NCBI RefSeq assembly: GCF_015353075.1
Contig: NZ_CP064187.1
Span: forward strand, 1 to 64,000
Origin: Rhizobium sp. 007
GTDB taxonomy: Bacteria > Pseudomonadota > Alphaproteobacteria > Rhizobiales > Rhizobiaceae
Length of the DNA stretch: 64,000 nucleotides
Reading direction: 5' to 3'
Below the pieces are notes generated by a model. The model was not told the origin of the DNA, ran no database searches, and saw nothing but the letters and a program-made list of their open reading frames with translations. The translations under genes and the position numbers were made by a program. This document shows, piece by piece, positions 50,123 to 60,320 of the stretch; positions within the stretch are counted from its first letter, which is position 1, and the number at the start of each line of letters is the position of its first letter.

Positions 50123-50794
50123 ATGTTAATGCTCAACACATTGAACAGCAGCGGGAAGCCTGCCTTTGCCAGGCCTGTAAGGAGCGCCTATGCGGCTGCC
50201 CTCTTCCATTCTGCACGTGTCCGCCGCCTGAAGATATTGCTGCCTGTCGCTGCCGTCATCATTTCGCTTGCCTTCATTGCAGTCTCGATGGTCCGGGCAT
50301 ACCTGCCCGAGAATCTCAAGATCGAGGGCGCTAAGATCGAAAACGGCAAGATCGTCATGGAAAAGCCGGCGATCGCCGGGCGCAATGCCGACGGCATCAA
50401 CTATTCGATGCTTGCCGAGCGCGCGCTGCAAGACATCAAGAATCCGAACCTTATCACGCTCGAAACGATCAAGGCTGCGGTGCCGGTCAACGATGATCTG
50501 ATCGCCCGCGTCGAGGCTGCCACGGCCGACTATGACCGATCCACGGACAACCTTGCGCTGAGGGACCCATTCACGATTTTGCTGAGCAACGGTCTGACGG
50601 CGAAATTTCAATCTGCCAAGCTCGATATCAAGGGCGGCAAGATGACGACAGATGATCCTATCGAGATTCAAAAAGACGGCGCTTCGATTGTTGCGCAGTC
50701 GCTCAAGATGACCGATAAGGGGCGCGTGATCACATTCGAGGGGAATGTTCGCATGAATGTCGATCCATCCGTCATCCGTAAACAGGGCACCTAA
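50123..50794 (+). CDS. lptC: LPS export ABC transporter periplasmic protein LptC
   Basis: LptC passes lipopolysaccharide from LptB2FG to LptA. The 223-residue protein has one N-terminal membrane segment (about residues 38-58) and a periplasmic beta-jellyroll with FEGNVRMN near the end. ATG 50123 or 50129 could be the start; neither has a strong ribosome binding site. It leads the lptC–lptA–lptB–rpoN order that is conserved in proteobacteria. Confidence 0.9.
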   Translation: MLMLNTLNSSGKPAFARPVRSAYAAALFHSARVRRLKILLPVAAVIISLAFIAVSMVRAYLPENLKIEGAKIENGKIVMEKPAIAGRNADGINYSMLAERALQDIKNPNLITLETIKAAVPVNDDLIARVEAATADYDRSTDNLALRDPFTILLSNGLTAKFQSAKLDIKGGKMTTDDPIEIQKDGASIVAQSLKMTDKGRVITFEGNVRMNVDPSVIRKQGT

Positions 50795-50808
50795 CAGCCG
50801 GGTCACTC

Positions 50809-51414
50809 ATGACAATAGATTGTCACTTTTCACTTCGTAAGTCTGGCGTAACACTTGGCGGCAGCGCCCTGGGGCTTCTACTGATGGCAGGGGCGGCCTT
50901 TGCGCAGGCGACGACCAGCCAGATGGATGGCCTGAAGCTCGACAGCAATCAACCGATCCAGATCGAAAGCGACAAGCTCGAGATTCACGATCAGGAGCAC
51001 AAGGCCGACTTCACCGGCAATGTGAAGGTCGTTCAGGGGAAGACGACCCTGCAGGCCGGTCATATGACGGTCTTTTACAAGGCACAGGGCGGCGACGCCC
51101 AACCAAACGGCGCAAAGGCCGACGCGGGAGCGGCGTCCATCTCATCGGGCAATGCCGACATCGACCGTATCATCGTTACCGATAAGGTTTTCCTGAGTTC
51201 CGGCACGCAGACGGCGACCGCCGACAACGGCTCCTTCGACATGGCCCAACAGCTCTTCGTCCTGAAGGGTGAAAAGGTTGTGCTGTCGGATGGGCCGAAC
51301 GTCTTCACGGGCTGCCAGCTCACGGTTCATATGCAGACCGGACAGGCGCAACTGGATAGCTGCGGGGGGCGCGTCCAGATTCAGCTTGATCCGAAATCCC
51401 AGAAAAAGAACTGA
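50809..51414 (+). CDS. lptA: LPS transport periplasmic protein LptA
   Basis: LptA forms the periplasmic bridge that carries lipopolysaccharide to the outer membrane. The 201-residue protein has a signal peptide (ending AAFAQ, about residue 33) and the OstA domain with QPIQIESDKLEIHDQEHKA (about 48-66) and FTGNVKVVQGKTTLQAG. It follows lptC by 14 nt and precedes lptB by 15 nt. Confidence 0.93.
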   Translation: MTIDCHFSLRKSGVTLGGSALGLLLMAGAAFAQATTSQMDGLKLDSNQPIQIESDKLEIHDQEHKADFTGNVKVVQGKTTLQAGHMTVFYKAQGGDAQPNGAKADAGAASISSGNADIDRIIVTDKVFLSSGTQTATADNGSFDMAQQLFVLKGEKVVLSDGPNVFTGCQLTVHMQTGQAQLDSCGGRVQIQLDPKSQKKN

Positions 51415-51429
51415 GACCGGCCGCCCGAC

Positions 51430-52242
51430 GTGAAATTATTCTCGCTTTCAACCATGTTCGGCCGGGCCGGGCCGCAATCTGCCGCGGACTCAGCCGCGGG
51501 CGGAGACAAAAGCCGTTACCACGGCACGCTGATTGCACGCGGTCTGACGAAGACCTATAGCACGCGGCGTGTCGTCAACGGCGTGTCGCTGGTCGTCAGG
51601 CGCGGCGAAGCTGTCGGCCTTCTGGGGCCAAACGGTGCCGGCAAGACGACCTGTTTTTACATGATCACCGGCCTCGTGCCGGTGGACGAAGGCACAATCG
51701 AGATCGACGGCAATGACGTGACGACGATGCCGATGTATCGCCGGTCGCGCCTGGGCGTCGGCTACCTGCCGCAGGAGGCCTCGATCTTCCGCGGCCTGAC
51801 GGTCGAAGAGAATATCCGGGCCGTGCTCGAAGTGCACGAGAAGGACAAGGCCGAGCGGGAAAAGAAGCTCGATGAGCTTCTGGAGGAATTCCATATCTCC
51901 AAGCTGCGAAAATCGGCGGCGGTCGCATTGTCGGGCGGTGAGCGCCGGCGTCTGGAAATCGCTCGCGCGCTCGCAACCGATCCGACCTTCATGCTGCTTG
52001 ACGAGCCTTTTGCGGGCGTCGATCCCATTTCGGTGGCTGACATCCAGAACCTCGTCCACCATCTGACGGCGCGCGGCATCGGCGTTTTGATCACCGATCA
52101 CAATGTGCGCGAGACGCTCGGCCTCATCGATCGGGCCTATATCATCCATGCCGGCGAAGTGCTGACGCATGGGCGCGCGAACGACATCGTCAACAATCCG
52201 GAAGTGCGCCGGCTCTATCTTGGCGATAAATTCAGCCTTTGA
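51430..52242 (+). CDS. lptB: LPS export ABC transporter ATPase LptB
   Basis: The ATPase that drives lipopolysaccharide export with LptF and LptG. The 270-residue protein has an N-terminal tail of about 30 residues, Walker A GPNGAGKTT (about 66-74), signature LSGGERRRLEIARALA (about 168-183) and Walker B FMLLDEPFAGVD (about 188-199). It starts with GTG 51430. rpoN follows after 156 nt, in the usual order. Confidence 0.96.
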   Translation: MKLFSLSTMFGRAGPQSAADSAAGGDKSRYHGTLIARGLTKTYSTRRVVNGVSLVVRRGEAVGLLGPNGAGKTTCFYMITGLVPVDEGTIEIDGNDVTTMPMYRRSRLGVGYLPQEASIFRGLTVEENIRAVLEVHEKDKAEREKKLDELLEEFHISKLRKSAAVALSGGERRRLEIARALATDPTFMLLDEPFAGVDPISVADIQNLVHHLTARGIGVLITDHNVRETLGLIDRAYIIHAGEVLTHGRANDIVNNPEVRRLYLGDKFSL

Positions 52243-52286
52243 TAGGATCGAAGGCGACGGAAATTCACCTTCCTGTCATACTTGCG

Positions 52287-52315
52287 CTTGACCAAATAGA
52301 ATAAAAAAGCAATTT
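52287..52315 (+). promoter_or_regulatory. Candidate sigma-70 promoter of rpoN
   Basis: CTTGAC (52287-52292) is the rhizobial -35 consensus; after 17 nt comes CAATTT (52310-52315), 4/6 to CTATAT. It lies in the lptB–rpoN gap and suggests rpoN can be transcribed apart from the lpt genes. Confidence 0.5.
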
Positions 52316-52398
52316 TTGGGCCAAGTTGGATTTCCGCGGCCCGAACTCTGCTCGATCGCGGTTTCCCGGAGGAATTGAACGGGAGTTTCGCGTCCGCT

Positions 52399-53937
<1,539 letters not shown>

Positions 53938-53994
53938 AAGTCCAGCTAAATCAACCCTTGCCTGCATATCCCAATCAGCGCGGCGGCACACCCG

Positions 53995-54023
53995 TTGACA
54001 TTTCGGCAGTCTGCCGCTAGAAG
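53995..54023 (+). promoter_or_regulatory. Strong candidate sigma-70 promoter upstream of hpf
   Basis: TTGACA (53995-54000), 17 nt, then TAGAAG (54018-54023). The spacer holds the inverted repeat CGGCA-GTC-TGCCG (54004-54016), a possible operator. It would give hpf a leader of about 160 nt, which includes a CGCTG-CAAA-CAGCG hairpin. Confidence 0.5.
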
Positions 54024-54192
54024 CCCGCCGCAGTTGGCGCTGCAAACAGCGTTTGGACTTATCCCCATCATCCTCAGGGCGATTGAAGCACACGACTTAA
54101 GCCGATATTGCTTGAGTTTGCGTGAAGTGCTTGGATGAGGTCTGGCCTTGGCGTAAACTGGTACCGCAAACCACTATAAGAAGGGAAACTCC

Positions 54193-54765
54193 ATGAGTGT
54201 GCGTGTATCCGGTAAACATATGGAAATTGGGGACTCGTTCCGTCAAAGGATCGAGGACCAAATGGACATGGCCATCACGAAATACTTCGACGGGGGATAT
54301 TCCGGCCAGGTGATTGTGGAGAAATCGAGTTCGCGGTTCTCTGCGGATTGCAAGCTCCATCTTGATAGCGGGGTGGTGCTGCATGCGGCAGGCGAAGCGA
54401 TGGATCCGCAGCTTGCATTCGATGCCGCTTCGGAGCGCATCGAAAAGCGTCTCCGCCGCTACAAGCGCAAGCTCAAGGATCATCATGCCGGAAACCATCT
54501 GAACGGTACGGAAGTCGCCTATACGGTCATGGACGCTGTCCCGGATCATGAAGACGAGGTCCCCGACGATTTCGCCCCGGTAATTGTTGCCGAGAGCACG
54601 AAGCAGTTGAAGACCATGTCCGTTGCGACCGCCGTCATGGCGCTCGATATGACGGATGAGCCACTGCTTTTGTTCCGCAGCCCGGGCAAGGAACATTTGA
54701 ACATCGTTTACCGCAGGCATGACGGTAATATTGGCTGGATCGACGCCGCCAATATCAAGAGCTGA
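54193..54765 (+). CDS. hpf: Ribosome hibernation promoting factor, long form
   Basis: HPF binds the decoding site and drives ribosome dimerisation in stationary phase. The 190-residue protein has the N-terminal S30AE domain (about 1-100, with SVRVSGKHMEIGDSFRQRIE) and the C-terminal dimerisation domain (about 125-185, with PVIVAESTKQLKTMSV), which marks the long form. In rhizobia the gene sits between rpoN and ptsN, as here. A strong promoter lies about 170 nt upstream. Confidence 0.92.
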   Translation: MSVRVSGKHMEIGDSFRQRIEDQMDMAITKYFDGGYSGQVIVEKSSSRFSADCKLHLDSGVVLHAAGEAMDPQLAFDAASERIEKRLRRYKRKLKDHHAGNHLNGTEVAYTVMDAVPDHEDEVPDDFAPVIVAESTKQLKTMSVATAVMALDMTDEPLLLFRSPGKEHLNIVYRRHDGNIGWIDAANIKS

Positions 54766-54835
54766 CATCCGGGCGATGAGCGGTAGCCACGCCGCTCTCC
54801 CAATCATCCGGTTTCGGCGACAGAAGGAAAAAGAA

Positions 54836-55300
54836 ATGGCATTGGCAGATCTGCTGCACCAAGATGCGATCATTCCCGCCCTAAAGGTAAATTCGAAGAA
54901 ACAGTTGCTTCAGGAGTTGGCGGCAAAGGCCTCCAAGATCACCGGCCTTTCCGAGCGGGAAATTTTCGACGTCGTTCTGCAGCGCGAGCGTCTCGGCTCG
55001 ACGGGCGTCGGCAATGGCATCGCCATTCCGCACGGCAAGCTCGCAAGTGTCCGCTCGATTGTCGGCGTCTTCGCACGGCTGGAAAGTCCGGTCGATTTCG
55101 AAGCGCTGGACGACCAGCCGGTCGACCTGGTGTTTCTGCTTCTCGCTCCGGAAGGGGCGGGTGCCGACCATCTGAAGGCGTTGTCGCGCATTGCGCGCGT
55201 GCTTCGCGATCACGATCTCGTCGCGAAGCTGCGTGCCACAGATTCCGCATCGGCGATCTACGCTTTCCTCAATGAAGAGCAAGCATCGAACGCTGCCTGA
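54836..55300 (+). CDS. ptsN: PTS-Ntr enzyme IIA (EIIA-Ntr)
   Basis: EIIA-Ntr is the final phosphate acceptor of the nitrogen phosphotransferase system and controls potassium and ABC transport in rhizobia. The 154-residue protein has the phospho-His in GNGIAIPHGK (about residues 59-68). ATG 54836 follows AAGGAAA. It is the last gene of the rpoN–hpf–ptsN run, followed by a terminator. Confidence 0.95.
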   Translation: MALADLLHQDAIIPALKVNSKKQLLQELAAKASKITGLSEREIFDVVLQRERLGSTGVGNGIAIPHGKLASVRSIVGVFARLESPVDFEALDDQPVDLVFLLLAPEGAGADHLKALSRIARVLRDHDLVAKLRATDSASAIYAFLNEEQASNAA

Positions 55301-55323
55301 GCGGTAGACGATCATCTAAAATG

Positions 55324-55356
55324 AAAGAGGCTCCCGGTTGTCGGACGCCTCTTTTC
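55324..55356. terminator. Bidirectional terminator between ptsN and the MCP gene
   Basis: AAAGAGGC (55324-55331) pairs with GCCTCTTT (55347-55354) around a 15-nt loop. A-rich and T-rich flanks are present on both sides, and two convergent genes end here. Confidence 0.65.
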
Positions 55357-55375
55357 ATGTGTGAAGACGTGTGCC

Positions 55376-57709
55376 TCAAAACTCTTCCCAGTTGTCCTGA
55401 ACAACGGCGGCCGAACTGTGCGACTGTGGCGCAGGGCGGCGCGAGGCGGGAGCCGGGGGACGGTAGGCCGGCGTCGGGGTGCGCATCTGCTGCGCCGTCG
55501 AGCGCAGCGCCGTGGCGTTGCCCTGTGCGGACACACGGAAGCGAAGGACGAGGGCTTTCAGCGTCTGTGCCTCGTCGTTCAGCGCAACACTGGCTGCTGT
55601 CGCCTCTTCCACCATTGCCGCATTCTGTTGGGTCACCTGGTCCATCTGGTTCATGGCCTGGTTAATTTCCTTGAGGCCGATCGCCTGTTCGCTCGCGGAG
55701 GCCGAGATCTGGCGGATGAGACCGTTGATGCCCATCACCTGCTCGGCGATCTTATGCAGCGTACCGCCAGCGCGGCCGACGAGATCGACGCCTTCCTTGA
55801 CCTGGATGGCCGAGGTGTTGATGAGCGTCTTGATCTCCTTGGCTGCAGTTGCAGAGCGTTGAGCCAGCTCACGGACTTCCTGAGCAACGACAGCGAAGCC
55901 CTTGCCCGCTTCACCAGCGCGCGCTGCCTCGACGCCGGCATTGAGTGCCAGCAGGTTCGTCTGGAAAGCGATTTCGTCGATGACGCCGATGATGCGCGAG
56001 ACTTCCGTCGATGACTGTTCGATGCCGTGCATGGAGGCGATTGCTTTCTGTACGACCTCGCCGGATTTTTCCGCATCTTCACAGGCGAGATTGACGTTTT
56101 CTGCAGCCGTGCGGGCATTCTCGGCACTTGAATTGACCTGAGCGGTCAGCTCGTTGAGCGCGGCGGCGGTTTCTTCCAGGCTTGCCGCCTGCTGTTCCGT
56201 GCGCTTGGCAAGGTCCGAGGCGCTGTTGCTGATTTCGCTGGTGCCGGAGCCAATGTTCACGACGCTGAGGTTCATCGTGTTGATCGTCTCTTCAAGGCTC
56301 GCAAGCGCAGCGTTGAAATCCTGCTTCAGCTTGGCGTATTCGCCGGGGAACTCCTCCGTGAGGCGATGACCGAGGTTGCCCTGCGATAGTTCTGAGAGCC
56401 CGGCACCGACGATGGAAACGATCTGGCGTTGCAGCGCGACAGACGCCTGCCGCTCGCTTTCCGAGCGGCTGCGTTCGGCTTCAGCGGCACTGCGCTGATT
56501 GTCGGCCTCTGCCTCGAGCCGTTGCGTATCGGCAAGCGTAAACCGGAATCCTTCGAGGGCCTTGGCGACGGAACCGATCTCGTCTGCGCGCTCCTGGCCG
56601 GTGACCGGCTCTTCGTACTTGCCGTCGCTGAGTGCCTTGACACTTGCAACGAGCAAGCCGAGAGGCTTTTGCACCAAGGAGCGGACGGCAAAATAGAGAG
56701 CCAGCATGACGGCACCAAGGACAACAATGCCACCGGCGATCATCATGAAGGTTTGATCTCGCACCGGTGCATTGATGGCGCTGTGGGGAACATCGACGAG
56801 TACGACCCAGGTGGCATGAAGATCCGGTACGGCAAACGGATAAACGACGCGATCGAAGGGTTCATGGCCATCAAAGTTGAGGTTGCGAACCACACTCGGG
56901 GTCATCGAGGCTAGCGCTGTCTTAACTTCGGCCGCGGCTTCGCCGTTGCCGTAGGGTTTCGACATCAGTTCTTTCGTCGGCGCCACGATCCAGTTGCCGT
57001 TTTGCGCAACGAGAGTGACACGGCCCGAACCGAAGGGTTGCAATGCCTGCAGTTTGTCGGTGAGGGACTTGAGCGAGATGTCGACGCCTTCGACACCAAT
57101 CATCTTGCCGCCGGACATGACCGGATAGGCGATGGAAGTCAGCAACGTCGGAACGTCGGTGCCTTCGGCAAGATAGGGTGAGGTGATGGCGCCCTTGCCG
57201 GTGTCGGCGGCAAGTTTCCACCATTCGGCGGTATAGTCGTTGTCGAAGGTCGAAAACTGGATGGCGCCATCCCTCGTCTTCGACCAGTAGGGCGTAAAGG
57301 CGCCGTTCTTGTTCGTGCCCTCATCGAGTTTGTCGGCGATCTCGGCTGTTTTGCCGTCAAAGGCGCCGAGCTGTTCGCAGAACCAGCTTCCGAAGGCAAA
57401 GGCATTCTGCTCGAGGTTGGCCTTCAGGATGTTAATGATGCCCTTGCGGTCGAAGGTCATGCCTTCGTGACCGCGGCCGAGGACGCCCGACATCGAGCGC
57501 GCGGCACTCGCCAGCTCGCCGACATTCGCGGCGATCTCGTTGGCGATTGATTTCGCTTCGAGGTTGGCTTGGTCCATCGTCAACGCATGAACGCGATCGC
57601 GGGTCTGGCCAATCAGGAAGAAGTTGGAAACCAGTAGGACAAGCGCGATGGCCGCGCCTGTAATGAGGATGAGCTTTGCGGCAAGCGACTTCATGCGGAA
57701 GATGGACAT
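55376..57709 (-). CDS. Methyl-accepting chemotaxis protein with C-terminal pentapeptide
   Basis: A 777-residue membrane chemoreceptor: a first membrane segment (about residues 11-32), a large periplasmic dCache-type sensor (about 35-330), a second segment (about 338-358), a HAMP domain (about 360-412) and a signalling domain whose tip reads [20 protein letters not shown] (about 605). A flexible Pro/Ala/Ser tail ends in NWEEF, like the NWETF tether for CheR and CheB. ATG 57709 has GAGGA upstream. The ligand is unknown. It is convergent with ptsN. Confidence 0.9.
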   Translation of the reverse strand: MSIFRMKSLAAKLILITGAAIALVLLVSNFFLIGQTRDRVHALTMDQANLEAKSIANEIAANVGELASAARSMSGVLGRGHEGMTFDRKGIINILKANLEQNAFAFGSWFCEQLGAFDGKTAEIADKLDEGTNKNGAFTPYWSKTRDGAIQFSTFDNDYTAEWWKLAADTGKGAITSPYLAEGTDVPTLLTSIAYPVMSGGKMIGVEGVDISLKSLTDKLQALQPFGSGRVTLVAQNGNWIVAPTKELMSKPYGNGEAAAEVKTALASMTPSVVRNLNFDGHEPFDRVVYPFAVPDLHATWVVLVDVPHSAINAPVRDQTFMMIAGGIVVLGAVMLALYFAVRSLVQKPLGLLVASVKALSDGKYEEPVTGQERADEIGSVAKALEGFRFTLADTQRLEAEADNQRSAAEAERSRSESERQASVALQRQIVSIVGAGLSELSQGNLGHRLTEEFPGEYAKLKQDFNAALASLEETINTMNLSVVNIGSGTSEISNSASDLAKRTEQQAASLEETAAALNELTAQVNSSAENARTAAENVNLACEDAEKSGEVVQKAIASMHGIEQSSTEVSRIIGVIDEIAFQTNLLALNAGVEAARAGEAGKGFAVVAQEVRELAQRSATAAKEIKTLINTSAIQVKEGVDLVGRAGGTLHKIAEQVMGINGLIRQISASASEQAIGLKEINQAMNQMDQVTQQNAAMVEEATAASVALNDEAQTLKALVLRFRVSAQGNATALRSTAQQMRTPTPAYRPPAPASRRPAPQSHSSAAVVQDNWEEF

Positions 57710-57801
57710 GGGTTCCTCGGCAGGGACGACGCACCGGAGTCGCATTCTCCGGCACGGGGAGGAAATGCCGCGCCGTCATGGAGCAGCCGTGACGTTGCCG
57801 G

Positions 57802-57842
57802 GGCCTTTTAAGAAAAGCCTGGCGATCAAAAGAAAGATCGCC
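57802..57842 (-). promoter_or_regulatory. Two adjacent hairpins in the MCP leader
   Basis: GGCGATC (57821-57827) pairs with GATCGCC (57836-57842) around an 8-nt loop. Next to it GGCCTTTT (57802-57809) pairs with AAAAGCC (57813-57819) with one bulge. They lie about 95-135 nt before the MCP start. No T tract follows, so control rather than termination is likely. Confidence 0.35.
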
Positions 57843-57926
57843 GGAGATCTCTTAAATTTGAATGAAACTATACCGATTCATTCCGCTAATATGTTGAGTT
57901 GATTCATATTTCTTCGAGTGTCCGGT

Positions 57927-57951
57927 CAAAATAGACAAGACTATATCTTGT
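57927..57951 (-). terminator. Weak terminator at the end of the ribokinase gene
   Basis: ACAAGA (57935-57940) and TCTTGT (57946-57951) form a 6-bp stem that overlaps the stop codon. On the minus strand the stem is followed by CTATTTT. Confidence 0.45.
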
Positions 57952-58840
57952 TTGCGACTTCGGCGGACAAGGGAATGGATGGCTGTGCTCCGGCCTTGAG
58001 GCAGGCAAGCGAGCCGGCGACGGCGGCCCGGCGCAGCGAAGCCTCGAAATCGAGGCCTTCATCGAGGCTTGCGGCAAAGTAGCCGCAGAATGTATCGCCC
58101 GCCCCGACGGTATCCACCGGCTCGATCTTCAGTCCTTTCGCTCGTGTAATGACGCCATCCCGGATTGCGATCACACCGTCGGCGCCGAGCGTCACGATCA
58201 ACGTCTGCCCAGTCTCTCCATGCAGGCGTCTCAACGCCGTTTCGCGATCAGCCGGGTTCATGTTGTCCTGGCCAGCAAGCAGCTCGAACTCCGTCTCGTT
58301 GGCAATGACGATATCGGCGAGACGTCCAAGCCGCGGGGCGTCCGCAATGAGCGGGGCGAGGTTGAGGACGGTCGTGACGCCCTTGACCTTGGCTGCGGTC
58401 AGCGCGCGCTCGACTGCCGGGGCGGGCACCTCGAACTGCAGCATCAGGGTATCGCCCTTGCTCATGGAGCCGATCGCCGCATCGGCATCCTCGGCCGCGA
58501 TGGTCCCGTTTGCGCCCGGCACGACGGCGATCATGTTCTCGCCGTCTCCACCAACAAGGATCAGCGCCGTACCGGTGGGTCCATCGACATGCTTGACGCC
58601 TGCAAGGTGGATGCCCGCCTGATCGAGAAGCGTCAGCGCCGGTGCAGCGAATTCATCCTTGCCGACTGCGCCCACCATATGGACCACGCAGCCGGCGCGT
58701 CGCGCGGCTAATGCCTGGTTGGCTCCCTTGCCGCCCGCCGCCGTTGCAAAACCGTTGCCGGCCACCGTTTCGCCAGGCTTTGGCAGGCGATCGGTCGTGG
58801 CGATGAGGTCCATGTTGATAGAGCCGAAAACGGTGATCAT
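57941..58840 (-). CDS. rbsK: Ribokinase (PfkB family)
   Basis: It phosphorylates ribose (or a related sugar) at the 5-hydroxyl. The 299-residue protein has the PfkB signature 1 region GGKGANQALAARRAG (about residues 36-50) and signature 2 DTVGAGDTFCGYF (about 245-257) with the catalytic Asp. ATG 58840 gives MITVFGSINMD. No ribose transporter is adjacent, so the substrate is inferred from family similarity; the nucleoside hydrolase at 14443 would supply ribose. Confidence 0.88.
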   Translation of the reverse strand: MITVFGSINMDLIATTDRLPKPGETVAGNGFATAAGGKGANQALAARRAGCVVHMVGAVGKDEFAAPALTLLDQAGIHLAGVKHVDGPTGTALILVGGDGENMIAVVPGANGTIAAEDADAAIGSMSKGDTLMLQFEVPAPAVERALTAAKVKGVTTVLNLAPLIADAPRLGRLADIVIANETEFELLAGQDNMNPADRETALRRLHGETGQTLIVTLGADGVIAIRDGVITRAKGLKIEPVDTVGAGDTFCGYFAASLDEGLDFEASLRRAAVAGSLACLKAGAQPSIPLSAEVANKI

Positions 58841-58890
58841 AAAGGGTGTCCTGTCATGCTTCTTATGGCGACGGACACTGCCCGATGGGC

Positions 58891-60114
58891 TCACTCTTCG
58901 TCAACCACCCTGAGTTTGAGAAGGCCGGTGCGGCTTTCGACCGACTTCGCCGGAGGTCCGCTTTCACGTTCCTCCTTGAGCGCTTCTGCGCCCTCGAATT
59001 CCAGCGCTTCGATTTTTGCGCCGCGTTTGGAGAGTTTGTCAGTGGACGTGATGATCTGATCAACATCCCGCTGTGCCTGGGAAAAATGCGTCTGCAGTTT
59101 GCGCACGCGTTCATCGAGCCGCCCGAGATCATCCATCAGGATCGCTACCTCGCCCTGGATGACGTGCGCCTGCGCCTGCATGCGCTGATCCTTCAAAACG
59201 GCCTGGATGACCTGGATCGACAGCATCAGCAGCGAAGGCGAAACAATGACGATTCGGGAACGATGCGCTTTGTGGACGACCGGCTCGAAATTCTCATGAA
59301 TTTCAGCGAAGATCGATTCCGAAGGAACGAAGAGAAAAGCCGTATCCTGCGTCTCACCCTGGATAAGATACTTCTCCGATATATCGCGGACATGGATTTC
59401 CATATCGCGGCGGAATTGCTGCGAGGCAAGCTTGGTTGCGTCCGGCGTGCCCGCGTCGCGAATGGCATTCCAGGCTTCGAGAGGAAACTTGGCATCGATG
59501 ACGAGCGGCGGTGCACCGTTCGGCATGCGCACGGTGCAGTCCGGCCGCGAGCCGTTGGAAAGCGTTTGCTGGAAAGCATAGGCGCCCATCGGCAGACCGT
59601 CGGCGACGATGGTCTCCATACGCGACTGGCCGAAGGCGCCGCGCGTTTGCTTGTTGGAGAGGATAGCCTGAAGCCCGACGACATCCTTCGCCAGCGTCTG
59701 GATATTGTTCTGCGCTGCATCGATGACAGCGAGCCGCTCCTGCAGGCGCTGAAGGTTCTCATGCGTCGATTTCGTCTGTTCGCTGATCGTCGTGCTGACA
59801 CGCTGCGACATGCCATCGAGGCGCTGACCGATCGCCTGGTTGAGTTCGGCCTGACGCGTTCCGAAGACCTCAGCCATGATCGAAATGCGTCCCTGCATCT
59901 CGGCCTGAATCTTCAGGAGCTCGGCCATCCGGGCATCGGCTTCCGCGGCCCGGATCGCTGCCTCCTCATCCTGTTCGCGCCGCAGGTTGCTGTTCCTGAC
60001 CAGCAGGAACACGAGCACCACGACAACGACAGCGACAGCGCCCCCGGCAAGCGCGAGGATGGTCGGGCTGAGCCCGGCGATCGAAATTGTCAGCGATTCG
60101 GTAACATTGTTCAT
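58891..60114 (-). CDS. rmuC: DNA recombination protein RmuC
   Basis: A 407-residue protein: an N-terminal membrane anchor (about residues 18-40), a long coiled coil (about 45-150) and the RmuC nuclease-like domain with PPLVIDAKFPLEAWN (about 203-217) and TAFLFVPSE (about 260). RmuC limits inversions at short repeats in E. coli. Its stop is 50 nt from the rbsK start on the same strand. Confidence 0.92.
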   Translation of the reverse strand: MNNVTESLTISIAGLSPTILALAGGAVAVVVVVLVFLLVRNSNLRREQDEEAAIRAAEADARMAELLKIQAEMQGRISIMAEVFGTRQAELNQAIGQRLDGMSQRVSTTISEQTKSTHENLQRLQERLAVIDAAQNNIQTLAKDVVGLQAILSNKQTRGAFGQSRMETIVADGLPMGAYAFQQTLSNGSRPDCTVRMPNGAPPLVIDAKFPLEAWNAIRDAGTPDATKLASQQFRRDMEIHVRDISEKYLIQGETQDTAFLFVPSESIFAEIHENFEPVVHKAHRSRIVIVSPSLLMLSIQVIQAVLKDQRMQAQAHVIQGEVAILMDDLGRLDERVRKLQTHFSQAQRDVDQIITSTDKLSKRGAKIEALEFEGAEALKEERESGPPAKSVESRTGLLKLRVVDEE

Positions 60115-60320
60115 TCGCGCACAATAACAAACCCGCCGGCGATGGCTAGATCAAAACGTGAACAAATCCACAGCGCGATTTCGTGGGCAAAGTGCCGCCG
60201 CACTACGGCACGAAGCGCCTGAAGATCGCCGCCCGAATTTAACGAATACTCAACTATATTTTCGAATTGTCGTTTCCGAAGAGACCTCTATCGCACCATG
60301 CGCCAGGACAGAAATACAGT

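Noticed and set aside
58846..60222. 458-codon plus-strand frame over rmuC
   Set aside because: It is antisense to rmuC and has no recognisable domain; the rmuC reading has a coiled coil and family motifs.
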